From assembly GCA_934085875.1 (NCBI GenBank), contig CAKOHQ010000059.1:1-5219 (forward strand): a DNA stretch of 5,219 nucleotides. The letters are read 5' to 3'. Below the pieces are notes generated by a model, which searched no databases, was not told where the DNA came from, and saw only the letters and a program-made list of their open reading frames with translations. Position numbers and translations under genes: made by a program. Source of the stretch: an uncultured Bacilli bacterium. Its GTDB lineage: Bacteria; Bacillota_I; Bacilli_A; RF39; UBA660. Below, in pieces: positions 1 through 5,219 of the stretch. Position 1 is the stretch's first letter. Every line of letters begins with the position of its first letter.

Positions 1-121
1 GAAAAATCTGCATTTCCTTTTTTTTTCTTTAATTTTTTTAAAAAAATTTAAATAAACAACAAATAATAAAAATTATATACTACAAAAATATATTTTATGT
101 ATAAATTTTAATATATTTATT

Positions 122-164
122 AAAAAAAATTACAATAAATTTATAAAATATTGTAATTTTTTTT
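122..164. terminator. Perfect 16-bp inverted repeat, probable bidirectional terminator
   Basis: Positions 122-137 and 149-164 are exact inverse complements around an 11-nt loop (138-148). The outer eight bases are A on the left arm and T on the right arm, so a transcript from either side meets a hairpin core (ATTACAATA/TATTGTAAT) followed by a T-run. It lies about 105 nt beyond the prepilin stop and would end the block. It could also end a convergent gene entering from the left, though none is visible. Only one G-C pair is in the stem. Confidence 0.6.
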
Positions 165-269
165 GATTATTTAATACCATTTTATGTTTAAAAATGAATA
201 AATTAGTGTACTACTAAACGAAGTTTTTTCTCTTCAATGCCAGTATCTTCATCACTTTTTTAAAAACTG
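165..269. other. Intergenic stretch between the prepilin stop and the terminator
   Basis: No gene is supported. On the minus strand an 18-codon stop-to-stop frame (206-259) reads KSDEDTGIEEKKLRLVVH but has no start codon. Positions 216-256 are less AT-rich than the DNA at 1-200. It may be a remnant of a former gene end or chance. Confidence 0.4.
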
Positions 270-1805
270 TCAATTAGTAAGAATTGTGTATGGATCTTCT
301 ACCGTCCCATCTCCACCATTTATTAGTACACTATTCTTTAGATTGATACTAGGACGAAAAGCGTAAGAGCCAATAACGCTGCTCGGACCGATGCAGCCAT
401 CCAGCCTACAACCGCCCCATTCGCCCGCATACGAACTATCATAGAAGTACGGGGTAGAAAGCCACAAAGCAGAGGTTATAAGTGAATTATATAAATAATA
501 TGTTTTATTTGTTACTCCATATTTATATGCTCCAGCATATGCTACTTCGTCTGCTGTTAATAATCCTATTGGATATTTTAAATCTCCATTTGTTTTATTT
601 CCATTTGAAAGTGTTGCAACATCTACTGTAAATCTTGAATATGTATTATTTGCAGTTTCTGCACATTTGAACGTCGGTTTTGATGTTGTTATACTTGTCA
701 TTCCAGAACTATATTCTAATCTTCCTTCTGATGCATAATATGTTTTCTTTGTCCCATACCCTAGTGCTGTATTATTATAACCTATTGAGCTTGAAGCAAG
801 AGTCTTATCATTACAAAATAATGTATCTGCCAAATAATTTGCATAACTTGTTTTTAAATTATCTTCATACCATTTATCGACTGTTTTTTTTATTGTGCTA
901 TCATTAATATTTTCATGTGTTGCATCATATGTTGTACTTCTAGGTGTTCCATACATATATCCTATATATGCATTATCCCTATCATCAGAATTAAATGCCG
1001 TTTCTATTACATTCCCACTTGCATTTTTTGCAACATTATCTAAAACAAGTCTAACACTTCCATCTCCATTTATTCTTACTATTCTCCATGTTTTATCTGC
1101 AAATGACACATAATTATCTAATACATTTCCTCTAAAGTAATAACTTGTTCCATAGTCATCTGGTGCATTATTTAATACTCTGTCATTTTCTCCACTTATA
1201 CTTGTAAATTCTGTAACTGTTGAACCCATTATTGTTCTATTTTCTCCACCTACGTTAGCACTATCCTTTATTGTTTCTGCAAGAGTTTTTTTGATTTCTT
1301 CTGGTTTTTGAACTGGTTCTTCACTACCTTTATTGTCATCAGGATTCGTTTCATTTGGTTTATTATCAGGATTTTCTATGTTTGACATATCTATAGTTAT
1401 TTTGTTATTTTTTTTACAAATTTTTACTATTTCTTCTTTTAAATTTTCAAAATCTTTATTTTCACTTAGATATTTGTTAGTTATTAAATAATCTACAGTA
1501 ACAGATATGCAATCAGTTGATGACATTTTTTCTTTTAAAGCATCACAACTTCGATTTATTCCCTTTAATGCTGCTAAACTATTGTCACCATCGAATAGTT
1601 CACTATCAATATCATCATCACAATTATCTATTTGCTCTGCTAATACATTTGCTGCTTCTTTTATTGCATTTAAATTTTCCTTAGTTATAGCTTTTTTTGT
1701 ATTATCAAAAGCACCAAATCCTTTAGTAGCAGTAATAGTTATTACCAAACTTAATATAACAATAACAGCAAGCAATTCAACTAATGTAAAACCTTTCTTA
1801 TTCAT
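270..1805 (-). CDS. Type IV prepilin-like protein with C-terminal lectin-like (DUF6273-like) variable domain
   Basis: This is a 511-residue surface protein. The N-terminus is a class III (prepilin) signal: leader MNKKG, cleavage expected after Gly5, then FTLVELL with Glu at +5 and a hydrophobic helix to about residue 27. A head region (about 35-140) carries Cys62, Cys88, Cys99 and Cys130. An Asn/Pro/Glu-rich linker follows (about 143-170). A C-terminal domain (about 205-511) includes TWRIVRINGDGSVRLVLD and ends in the FRPSINLK motif typical of DUF6273/FGE-like C-type-lectin folds. Residues 447-484 come from a GC-rich island that looks like a DGR variable region. The chosen ATG (1803-1805) gives the canonical short leader and has an AAAGG Shine-Dalgarno 9 nt upstream; a GTG at 1838 would lengthen the leader implausibly. 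The gene overlaps the end of queH by 8 nt, so translational coupling is likely. By family, it should be cleaved by a prepilin peptidase and assembled in or tethered to a pilus or pseudopilus. Its ligand is unknown. Confidence 0.85.
   Translation of the reverse strand: MNKKGFTLVELLAVIVILSLVITITATKGFGAFDNTKKAITKENLNAIKEAANVLAEQIDNCDDDIDSELFDGDNSLAALKGINRSCDALKEKMSSTDCISVTVDYLITNKYLSENKDFENLKEEIVKICKKNNKITIDMSNIENPDNKPNETNPDDNKGSEEPVQKPEEIKKTLAETIKDSANVGGENRTIMGSTVTEFTSISGENDRVLNNAPDDYGTSYYFRGNVLDNYVSFADKTWRIVRINGDGSVRLVLDNVAKNASGNVIETAFNSDDRDNAYIGYMYGTPRSTTYDATHENINDSTIKKTVDKWYEDNLKTSYANYLADTLFCNDKTLASSSIGYNNTALGYGTKKTYYASEGRLEYSSGMTSITTSKPTFKCAETANNTYSRFTVDVATLSNGNKTNGDLKYPIGLLTADEVAYAGAYKYGVTNKTYYLYNSLITSALWLSTPYFYDSSYAGEWGGCRLDGCIGPSSVIGSYAFRPSINLKNSVLINGGDGTVEDPYTILTN
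307..353 (-). repeat. 47-bp near-identical tract downstream of VR1 (copy 1)
   Basis: Positions 307-353 match 4903-4949 in the same orientation at 45 of 47 bases; the only differences are at 334 and 335. The tract encodes the conserved PSINLK and SVLINGGDG ends of both paralogues. It lies immediately 3' of the variable island on the coding strand, where a DGR needs invariant sequence to prime reverse transcription (the IMH side). Protein conservation alone could explain part of the match, but synonymous sites are identical as well. Confidence 0.75.
354..470 (-). other. Putative DGR variable region VR1, in the prepilin C-terminal domain
   Basis: Hand count over 361-480 gives 64/120 G+C (53%), against 30/120 (25%) in 481-600 of the same gene. 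Coding-strand adenine is 18/120, against 57/120 in 481-600. The segment encodes residues 446-484, from Ala-Leu-Trp-Leu to the Arg of FRPSINLK. Compared codon by codon with 4950-5066, the 39 codons align without gaps and differ at 15 first, 21 second and 13 third positions. Fifteen differing codons keep the same C or T in third place, as expected when AAC/AAT codons of a template are randomised. The fold context (C-terminal lectin-like domain ending FRPS) is the usual place for a DGR variable region. Assignment as a VR is inference, because no template repeat is present in the window. Confidence 0.7.
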
Positions 1806-2391
1806 TATTATCATCCTTTCTAGAATAAATACAACCACAATAATTTTGTCTATATAAATTATATTTATTAGATAAATCTATTGATTTCTTATAACCATTT
1901 TGCTTTTTAAAATCACTAGGTAAATATTTAATACCATATATATCTTCTAATTCATATCCTATTTCATTAATAACATTACTTAATTTATAAGGACTAACAG
2001 TAAGTGTTGTACAAAAATAATCAAAATTCATTTCTTTTGCTTTTTTACAAACATATTCTAATCTTAACCTATAACATTTATGACAACGTATACCTCTTTC
2101 AGGAGCATTTTCTAACCCCTTAGCCATTTCATGAAATATATTATTATCATTATCACATTCTAAATAATTTAAATTATACATTTCTATTATTCTTATTTGT
2201 TCTTTCTTTCTTTTTTCATATTCTTCTACTGGTTCTATATTAGGATTATAATATATTATAGTAATATCAAAATAATCTTTTAATCTCTCTATGCAAGTAG
2301 TAGAACAAGGGGCACAACAAGAATGTAATAATAATTTTGGCTTATCTACTAAACTATCTATTATCTTTTTCATTTCTACATCATAATTCAT
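1798..2391 (-). CDS. queH: Epoxyqueuosine reductase QueH (DUF208 family)
   Basis: This 197-residue cytosolic enzyme reduces epoxyqueuosine to queuosine at tRNA wobble position 34, the last step of queuosine synthesis. QueH is the non-homologous alternative to cobalamin-dependent QueG. The family's cysteine motifs are all present: HSCCAPCS with Cys25-Cys26 and Cys29, the RCHKCYRLRL segment with Cys103 and Cys106, and YCGC with Cys185 and Cys187. By family knowledge these include the ligands of the iron-sulfur cluster and the redox-active cysteines. The length is normal for a stand-alone QueH. The ATG at 2389-2391 follows the ftsQ stop by only 3 nt and has a strong GAGGGA Shine-Dalgarno (2398-2403) inside the end of ftsQ. 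The 3' end overlaps the prepilin start by 8 nt. Both arrangements indicate one polycistronic mRNA. No other queuosine gene is visible here. Confidence 0.95.
   Translation of the reverse strand: MNYDVEMKKIIDSLVDKPKLLLHSCCAPCSTTCIERLKDYFDITIIYYNPNIEPVEEYEKRKKEQIRIIEMYNLNYLECDNDNNIFHEMAKGLENAPERGIRCHKCYRLRLEYVCKKAKEMNFDYFCTTLTVSPYKLSNVINEIGYELEDIYGIKYLPSDFKKQNGYKKSIDLSNKYNLYRQNYCGCIYSRKDDNNE
1812..1819 (-). promoter_or_regulatory. Ribosome binding site of the prepilin gene
   Basis: The coding-strand sequence AAAGGATG lies inside the last codons of queH. Its AAAGG core ends 9 nt before the ATG at 1803-1805. It supports that start over the in-frame ATG at 1812-1814, which falls inside the motif itself, and over the GTG at 1836-1838. 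Confidence 0.65.
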
Positions 2392-2394
2392 AAA

Positions 2395-3105
2395 CTATCC
2401 CTCATACGGTATAAATACTAAATTATCTAATTTATTTGAATCTAAATTTATAGTACCTTTCTTATCATTTAAAGAAGCATAAATATCATTATATTTATTA
2501 AGTACATCAACTGATTTAGAATTAACAATTATAGTATTACCATCGTTCATAACTATTTTAAATCTATCTTTAGATATAACATTACCATCAACATCATATT
2601 GGGGATAATACTCTATATTATTAATTTCATATATTATATTATCATTAATCTTACTAAATCCAGAAATAAACATATTATAAACATCTTTATCTATATCATT
2701 TATCATTATTGGAATTCCAACTAAATCACTATATTTATTATTTATAATATTTCCATTACTTAATACAATTTTATCTATATCTTTATAATAAAACAATACT
2801 TTATTTTCTTCAACATTAATAATTACTTTATGTCCAAACCATTTTCTAACTTTAACATCATTTATCAATTCTATACTTTTTATTTTTTTCTTTATAGTAT
2901 TAGATGTATATTTCATTATAGATGGATAATCTTTTAAATTTGAAACTTTTAAAATATCACTATCTTTAACTAAATTATTACCATTAATTTCATAATGTTT
3001 TATAGGACTATTAACTAAATCATACAAAAAATAACATATAATATATATAAATAATATAAATACTAAAGTTCTTTTTTTATTTAACTTCTTTTTTTTCTTT
3101 TTCAT
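2395..3105 (-). CDS. ftsQ: Cell division protein FtsQ/DivIB
   Basis: This 236-residue bitopic membrane protein belongs to the divisome, where FtsQ/DivIB works with FtsL and FtsB/DivIC to control septal peptidoglycan synthesis. It has a very basic cytoplasmic start (MKKKKKKLNKKR), one membrane helix at about residues 13-30, and then an extracytoplasmic part. A POTRA domain spans about 34-100: it starts at IKHYEINGNN and continues through INDVKVRKWFGHKVIINVEE, the usual POTRA end. The beta domain follows, with LSNGNIINNK near 115-124 and the typical GTINLDSN near the C-terminus. The sequence is divergent, but order, length and topology fit. It lies 12 nt after murG, the normal dcw-cluster neighbourhood in Bacillota. 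An AGGGA Shine-Dalgarno is at 3110-3114. DivIB is the usual name in Gram-positive bacteria. Confidence 0.88.
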   Translation of the reverse strand: MKKKKKKLNKKRTLVFILFIYIICYFLYDLVNSPIKHYEINGNNLVKDSDILKVSNLKDYPSIMKYTSNTIKKKIKSIELINDVKVRKWFGHKVIINVEENKVLFYYKDIDKIVLSNGNIINNKYSDLVGIPIMINDIDKDVYNMFISGFSKINDNIIYEINNIEYYPQYDVDGNVISKDRFKIVMNDGNTIIVNSKSVDVLNKYNDIYASLNDKKGTINLDSNKLDNLVFIPYEG

Positions 3106-3117
3106 ATAATCCCTACT

Positions 3118-4194
3118 TTATTTTATTATATCTTTTATTATATCATATATTTTACTGCTGCTATTTTTTATATATAAATTATTCATATTATTTTTTAATT
3201 CATTACTAAATTTAACATCTAAACATTTATCTATACTATTACTTAATATATCTTTATTTAAATCTTTTTCTTCTATCATTATGCAAGCATTATTATTTTT
3301 TAATGATAATGCATTATAGTATTGATGGTTATTTGCAACATAAGGACTAGGTATGATAATGCTTGGTAATTTAAGTGCCAATATTTCACTTAAACTACTT
3401 GCACCTGCTCTACTAACTATAACATCAACATTTTTTAAAAGTCCTGCCATATTATCTATATATGGTTCTAAATGTACATTATTAGGAAATTGATTTTTAT
3501 TAAATTCTTCATAATAATTCTTTCCAGTAACATAAATACATTCATAACCTTTATTACCTACGCTTTTTAAATAATCAATCATTTTATCATTAACTGTTTT
3601 TGATCCTAAACTTCCATTTACTATTAATACTAATTTTTTATATTCTTTAATTCCATATGCACTTTTTTTAACAATTTCACTATCTATTGCATTTTCACTA
3701 CATGGGTTACCAGTAAAATATACTTTATTTTGATCTTTAAAATATTTAGAGGAATCTTTAAAACTTACACCAATAGCATCAACAAATCTTGATAATAATC
3801 TATTAGACTTACCCGGTATACTATTTTGTTCATGTATAAAGGTTTTTATTCCTAATTTATGTGCTGCAAGTATAACAGGATAAGTTACATAACCTCCTAC
3901 TCCAATAACTATATCTGGTTTAAATTCTTTCATTATTTTTAAACATTTATTATATGCTTTTTTTATTAAAAACATATTCTTAATATTTCTTTTAATATTT
4001 TTTTTAGATAAACCATATATTTCTAAAGGAACATACTCTATATTATATTTTGGAACTATATCTTTTTCCATTCTATTATGTGTACCAATATATATAAATT
4101 CACTTTCTTTTTCTTTTTCTTTAATTTTATTTAATATACTAAGTGCTGGATATATATGACCTCCAGTACCACCAGCAGTTATAATAACTTTCAT
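3118..4194 (-). CDS. murG: UDP-GlcNAc:undecaprenyl-PP-MurNAc-pentapeptide GlcNAc transferase MurG
   Basis: This 358-residue glycosyltransferase makes lipid II from lipid I and UDP-GlcNAc at the inner face of the membrane. The GT-B fold signatures are in order: GGTGGH at residues 8-13, GVGGYVTYP near 98-106, HEQNSIPGKSNR at 121-132, TGNP at 161-164, VNGSLGS at 192-198, SRAGASSLSE at 261-270 (UDP-GlcNAc binding, Glu270) and NNHQYYNA at 288-295. The length is normal and no key motif is missing. I start at the ATG at 4192-4194 because the protein then begins at MKVIITAGGTGGH and a GGTGAG Shine-Dalgarno lies just upstream; the GTG at 4206 has no ribosome binding site. It lies 58 nt after the small membrane-protein gene and 12 nt before ftsQ, consistent with co-transcription. 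Confidence 0.97.
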   Translation of the reverse strand: MKVIITAGGTGGHIYPALSILNKIKEKEKESEFIYIGTHNRMEKDIVPKYNIEYVPLEIYGLSKKNIKRNIKNMFLIKKAYNKCLKIMKEFKPDIVIGVGGYVTYPVILAAHKLGIKTFIHEQNSIPGKSNRLLSRFVDAIGVSFKDSSKYFKDQNKVYFTGNPCSENAIDSEIVKKSAYGIKEYKKLVLIVNGSLGSKTVNDKMIDYLKSVGNKGYECIYVTGKNYYEEFNKNQFPNNVHLEPYIDNMAGLLKNVDVIVSRAGASSLSEILALKLPSIIIPSPYVANNHQYYNALSLKNNNACIMIEEKDLNKDILSNSIDKCLDVKFSNELKNNMNNLYIKNSSSKIYDIIKDIIK

Positions 4195-4197
4195 AAA

Positions 4198-4203
4198 CTC
4201 ACC
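4198..4203 (-). promoter_or_regulatory. Ribosome binding site of murG
   Basis: The coding-strand GGTGAG ends 3 nt before the ATG at 4192-4194. The spacing is short, but the motif sits inside the only alternative start context (GTG at 4204-4206), so it favours the ATG. The upstream part of this gap is AT-rich with no better motif. Confidence 0.5.
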
Positions 4204-4225
4204 CACTTAATTATATAATATTAAA

Positions 4226-4248
4226 AGAAATATTTTTCCTATATTTCT
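4226..4248 (-). repeat. 8-bp inverted repeat between the small membrane-protein gene and murG
   Basis: Positions 4226-4233 (AGAAATAT) and 4241-4248 (ATATTTCT) are perfect inverse complements around a 7-nt loop. On the transcribed strand the hairpin is followed by only a short T-rich run, so it would be at most a weak attenuator or an RNA-stability element. Such AT-only stems arise easily by chance at this base composition. Confidence 0.35.
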
Positions 4249-4252
4249 CTTT

Positions 4253-4735
4253 CTATGACAAATTTTTTTGTAATTTTTTTAATGCTATTAAAAAAGCTTC
4301 TTCTTTATCATAATTCATTAATTTAACATCTAATTTAGTATTGTTATCTTCATTAACATCTTCTGTCAATAATATTTTTTTTACATTAATTTCTTCTGTA
4401 TCAGATTTATAATCTTTATCATAACTAATACCCATTTTATCTTTATTCTTTATTAATTCTTCATAACTTATTATAGCACTTTCTTCTTGTTCTTTTTCAT
4501 AATCTGTTAATTCTATATTAGTTGGCTTATAATCTTCTTCTAAATTTTTCTTAACATTTTCTAAATAATTAATATCTTCATTCTTGTAAAGTACGCCCAT
4601 ATCTTCATCCCTTTTTATTAAATATAATACATATATAAATGCAAGTATAATAATAAATGTCGCTACTAAAAATATATAATCCCCCATACTTAATGTATAT
4701 AAAAAACCAAATATATTTTCTATTATATCCTTCAT
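4253..4735 (-). CDS. Small one-pass membrane protein of unknown function
   Basis: This is a 160-residue protein I do not recognise. A short N-terminus is followed by one strong membrane helix at about residues 20-42 (YIFLVATFIIILAFIYVLYL), and then by KR, suggesting that the C-terminal part is cytoplasmic. That tail, about 115 residues, is rich in Lys, Glu, Asp and Asn, looks largely unstructured or coiled, and contains EESAIISYEELI near residues 88-99 and EEAFLIALKKLQKNL at the end. I chose the ATG at 4733-4735 because AGGAAGA (4741-4747) lies 5 nt upstream; a TTG at 4795 would start inside the proposed promoter. It is the first gene of the block leading into murG and ftsQ. A role near the cell-wall or division machinery is possible from position only. 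Confidence 0.75.
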   Translation of the reverse strand: MKDIIENIFGFLYTLSMGDYIFLVATFIIILAFIYVLYLIKRDEDMGVLYKNEDINYLENVKKNLEEDYKPTNIELTDYEKEQEESAIISYEELIKNKDKMGISYDKDYKSDTEEINVKKILLTEDVNEDNNTKLDVKLMNYDKEEAFLIALKKLQKNLS

Positions 4736-4740
4736 ATCTA

Positions 4741-4747
4741 TCTTCCT
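4741..4747 (-). promoter_or_regulatory. Ribosome binding site of the small membrane-protein gene
   Basis: The coding-strand AGGAAGA, 5 nt before the ATG at 4733-4735, is the best Shine-Dalgarno match in the leader and fixes the start of this gene. Confidence 0.65.
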
Positions 4748-4785
4748 AACACATTTATTATAACAAACAACATAAAAAAGGTAAA

Positions 4786-4820
4786 ATAATAGCAAAAGAG
4801 ATTTACATTATTTATGTCAA
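4786..4820 (-). promoter_or_regulatory. Probable promoter for the membrane protein-murG-ftsQ-queH-prepilin block
   Basis: On the coding strand there is a perfect TTGACA (4815-4820) and, further down, an extended -10 TGCTATTAT (4786-4794; -10 hexamer TATTAT). The spacer between the hexamers is 23 nt, too long for a standard sigma-A pair, so the extended -10 may work without that -35 or the two may belong to different promoters. The position fits: after the terminator of the upstream gene and about 50 nt before the first start codon of the block. It is the only clear promoter candidate for the whole block. Confidence 0.4.
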
Positions 4821-4831
4821 ATATGTATACT

Positions 4832-4857
4832 AAAAAAGTACTAAATTAATAGTACTT
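4832..4857 (-). terminator. Rho-independent terminator of the upstream variable-domain gene
   Basis: Positions 4836-4843 and 4850-4857 form a perfect 8-bp inverted repeat (AAGTACTA/TAGTACTT) with a 6-nt loop. On the minus strand it is followed by a run of six T, two of them in the stem. It begins 8 nt past the TAG stop of the partial gene. The stem has only two G-C pairs and so is weak, but position and T-run fit termination. It separates that gene from the murG block. Confidence 0.6.
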
Positions 4858-4865
4858 CATACATC

Positions 4866-5219
4866 CTAACTTAATTTCAATGTATAAGGATTTGAACTAG
4901 TTCCATCTCCACCATTTATTAGTACACTAGCCTTTAGATTGATACTAGGGCGCAAAGCGCTGGTGTCGACGACGGTGTTGTTGATGATGATCCCAGACGA
5001 ACCCAAAACGAGCCACGCGTTCACATCCGAACCATCACAGTAGATCGGAGACGAAAGCAACCAACCAGAAGTATTTGCGTTATATAAATATGAATTTTTA
5101 TATTCATTATTATCCGAGCCCAATCCAGCATATTTTACTTCATTATAACTTAACAAACCTACTGGATATGTTAAATCTTTATTTACTTTAACACCTTTTA
5201 TTGTTGTATCACTTGTATT
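4866..5219 (-). CDS. C-terminal part of a second lectin-like (DUF6273-like) variable protein, 5' truncated by the window
   Basis: The frame is open from the right edge to the TAG at 4866-4868, giving 117 visible residues; the true start lies outside. It is a clear paralogue of the prepilin C-terminus: LTYPVGLLSYNEVKYAG here against LKYPIGLLTADEVAYAG there, a shared YLYN, then an aligned variable stretch, then LRPSINLK and VLINGGDGT and a similar end. The TTG at 5156 is internal to the conserved domain and is not the start. Whether the missing N-terminus also carries a prepilin signal cannot be seen. Its tail holds the second GC-rich island. It is followed by a hairpin and T-run, so it is probably transcribed separately from the murG block. 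The expected role is surface ligand binding, by analogy only. Confidence 0.85.
   Translation of the reverse strand, partial: NTSDTTIKGVKVNKDLTYPVGLLSYNEVKYAGLGSDNNEYKNSYLYNANTSGWLLSSPIYCDGSDVNAWLVLGSSGIIINNTVVDTSALRPSINLKASVLINGGDGTSSNPYTLKLS
4903..4949 (-). repeat. 47-bp near-identical tract downstream of VR2 (copy 2)
   Basis: This is the direct-repeat partner of 307-353 (45/47 identical, 4596 bp apart). It is the invariant sequence on the 3' side of the second variable island. Because the copies are direct repeats flanking murG and ftsQ, recombination between them would delete essential genes. Confidence 0.75.
4950..5066 (-). other. Putative DGR variable region VR2, in the truncated paralogue
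   Basis: Hand count over 4951-5070 gives 64/120 G+C (53%) and coding-strand adenine 17/120, almost the same as VR1. The island begins and ends at the same codons of the domain as VR1: from the GWLLSSP segment to the Arg before PSINLK. It still holds three AAC codons (5019-5021, 4980-4982, 4977-4979), as expected for template adenines that escaped change. Several third positions are T in VR1 but C here (for example 354/4950, 366/4962, 372/4968, 375/4971), so the two VRs may use different templates or have diverged by ordinary mutation as well. Confidence 0.7.

Noticed and set aside
31..48. 18-bp AT-only palindrome near the left edge
   Set aside because: It is an A-tract/T-tract junction without a loop, and not distinguishable from low-complexity intergenic DNA.
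1..269. Search for a DGR template repeat, reverse transcriptase or accessory gene in the non-coding DNA
   Set aside because: No GC-richer 100-nt segment resembling the variable islands and no reverse transcriptase frame occur anywhere in the window.
270..272. TGA stop as possible Trp codon (code 4)
   Set aside because: The paralogue ends at a matching position with TAG, Trp is encoded by TGG throughout, and read-through gives an implausible Trp-rich tail.
680..1113. Plus-strand open frames opposite the prepilin gene
   Set aside because: They are antisense to a well-supported gene, have low-complexity Leu/Tyr/Ser-rich translations and no ribosome binding sites.
1806..1838. Longer prepilin start (GTG at 1838) or ATG at 1812-1814
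   Set aside because: Both give leaders longer than the typical NKKG type, and the second lies within the ribosome binding site.
1507..1857. Plus-strand open frame opposite the prepilin N-terminus and queH end
   Set aside because: It is a mirror of the hydrophobic prepilin helix, overlaps two supported genes, and has no recognisable product.
4195..4206. GTG start of murG four codons upstream
   Set aside because: There is no Shine-Dalgarno before it, and MurG proteins normally begin only a few residues before the GGTGGH motif.
4210..4215. Perfect TATAAT on the minus strand before murG
   Set aside because: There is no acceptable -35 about 17 nt upstream (GAAAAA), and such hexamers are common in AT-rich gaps.
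4736..4795. TTG start giving a 180-residue version of the membrane protein
   Set aside because: It would begin beside the proposed -10 element, lacks a ribosome binding site, and adds an odd Tyr/Cys-rich extension.

Overview
This is an AT-rich window, about a quarter GC in ordinary coding sequence and lower between genes. Every gene is on the minus strand and reads leftward from the right edge. Low GC, murG followed directly by a divIB/ftsQ-type gene, QueH, and a prepilin with the Gram-positive-style leader (NKKG|FTLVELL) all point to a low-GC Bacillota, perhaps an uncultured gut lineage. The exact taxon cannot be read from the sequence. The standard bacterial code fits: Trp is TGG, and TGA ends one gene.

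In transcription order: (1) the 3' end of a gene (4866 to beyond 5219) encodes a C-terminal C-type-lectin-like/DUF6273-like domain, followed by a short hairpin plus T-run (about 4832-4857). (2) A likely promoter region (4786-4820) leads into a compact operon: a small one-pass membrane protein of unknown function (4253-4735), murG (3118-4194), ftsQ/divIB (2395-3105), queH (1798-2391) and a 511-residue prepilin (270-1805). Four genes from murG on are 3-12 nt apart or overlap. (3) Downstream lies AT-rich intergenic DNA with a perfect 16-bp inverted repeat (122-164), a probable bidirectional terminator.

The central observation is that the last gene and the first partial gene are paralogues at their C-termini. 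In both, the same stretch of about 39 codons (354-470 and 4950-5066) is a sharp island of 53% GC in genes that are otherwise near 25% GC. In these islands coding-strand adenine falls to about 15%, against about 48% just upstream. The two islands differ mostly at first and second codon positions, with the third-position pyrimidine kept, and are followed by a 47-bp nearly identical tract (45/47). This is the signature of variable regions (VRs) of a diversity-generating retroelement (DGR), in which template adenines are randomised during mutagenic retrohoming. No reverse transcriptase or template repeat is visible here, so any such machinery would act from elsewhere in the genome.

Taken together, the window suggests a surface display system in which a prepilin-anchored lectin-like domain carries a hypermutable face. 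It is co-transcribed with housekeeping cell-wall, division and tRNA-modification genes, with a second variable paralogue just upstream. The gene families are seen with good confidence. Active DGR diversification is inferred.
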